Shown one piece after another: positions 41,072 through 41,208 of a DNA stretch of 41,208 bases. The translations under genes and the position numbers were made by a program. Every line of letters starts with the position of its first letter. Position 1 is the stretch's first letter. This DNA is from an uncultured Clostridia bacterium (lineage in GTDB: Bacteria > Bacillota > Clostridia > Christensenellales > UBA1242). The stretch lies in NCBI GenBank assembly GCA_944377485.1, contig CALWFB010000002.1, positions 80,779 through 121,986 of the forward strand. The letters are read 5' to 3'. The notes under the pieces are model-generated. The model was not told the DNA's origin. It ran no database searches and was given only the letters and a program-made list of their open reading frames with translations.

Positions 41072-41208
41072 ATTTGTTGTCAATTTAGTTTATAAAAAAG
41101 AACGCAAATTTACAACGAAAATAGAAAGTTTTTGATAAAAAATCTTGTTTTTTAAAAAGTCATCTAAAACTATCTAAAATTATCTAAAATTAACGCATTT
41201 GTTGTCAA
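41072..41208. repeat. Direct repeats after the tRNA (possible recombination sites)
   Basis: A 12-bp sequence ATTTGTTGTCAA occurs at 41072-41083 and again at 41197-41208, reaching the window edge. Between them, three tandem 10-mers of the type (C/T)ATCTAAAA(C/T) fill 41161-41190, one helical turn apart. Position right after a tRNA gene and the repeat spacing resemble integrase arm and core sites, but no integrase is in the window. Confidence 0.45.

Overview
The window is AT-rich chromosomal DNA, with long intergenic stretches made almost entirely of A and T. It looks like a low-GC Gram-positive bacterium of the Bacillota, probably an uncultured anaerobic Clostridia-type lineage. The reasons are: lipoproteins with Gram-positive lipoboxes and no outer-membrane genes; a camelysin/TasA-type protein; a SpoIIQ-like M23 protein; OLE RNA with its partner gene oapA, a pair characteristic of Bacillota; strong AGGAGG-type ribosome sites; and sigma-A promoters of the TTGACA-17-TATAAT kind. 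No species can be named from the sequence alone.

Layout. 1-2.7 kb: 3' end of mfd, then a parvulin/SurA-like foldase lipoprotein. 2.9-6.1 kb: a camelysin/TasA-like protein, a reverse-strand block (SpoIIQ-like M23 protein and two unknowns), then acyl carrier protein. 6.1-13.3 kb: ftsH with a small downstream gene (reverse), cvpA-tyrS (forward), and ychF with a membrane protein (reverse). 13.4-15.8 kb: uppP, a short XRE-type regulator, then a ~560-nt structured RNA that I call OLE RNA, followed by oapA. 16-21.7 kb (reverse): a membrane protein plus ComEC-like metallo-hydrolase pair, and an operon fucO-like dehydrogenase / FIST protein / aldehyde dehydrogenase. 22.3-27.6 kb: a duplicated-domain lipoprotein (forward), then gltX coupled to a lipoprotein and a membrane protein (reverse). 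27.8-33.8 kb: an SDR reductase, a small membrane protein, a Ca2+-type P-type ATPase and a RelA-type ppGpp synthetase. 33.9-38.9 kb: a lipid/glycan cluster with an MGDG-synthase/UgtP-like glycosyltransferase, three PlsC-like acyltransferases and a GT8 glycosyltransferase. 39.1-40.2 kb: a divergent prs. 40.5-41.06 kb: a locus with three tandem 5'-half copies of a tRNA-Thr(GGT) followed by one full-length tRNA and a terminator. The window ends in short direct repeats.

How the parts fit. Most genes are housekeeping: repair, protein quality control, tRNA charging, envelope lipid and undecaprenyl metabolism, PRPP and ppGpp synthesis. The unusual material is of four kinds. First, the tRNA-Thr half-repeat array, whose D-stems keep pairing through compensatory changes and whose GGT anticodon segment can pair with a downstream TTACCA. 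Second, the OLE RNA/OapA ribonucleoprotein locus, with a small hairpin between RNA and gene. Third, several genes whose -10 box sits exactly 6 nt before ATG and that lack a ribosome site, which predicts leaderless mRNAs. Fourth, a long RelA/Rel protein whose hydrolase residues are all replaced and whose C-terminal ACT domain is absent.
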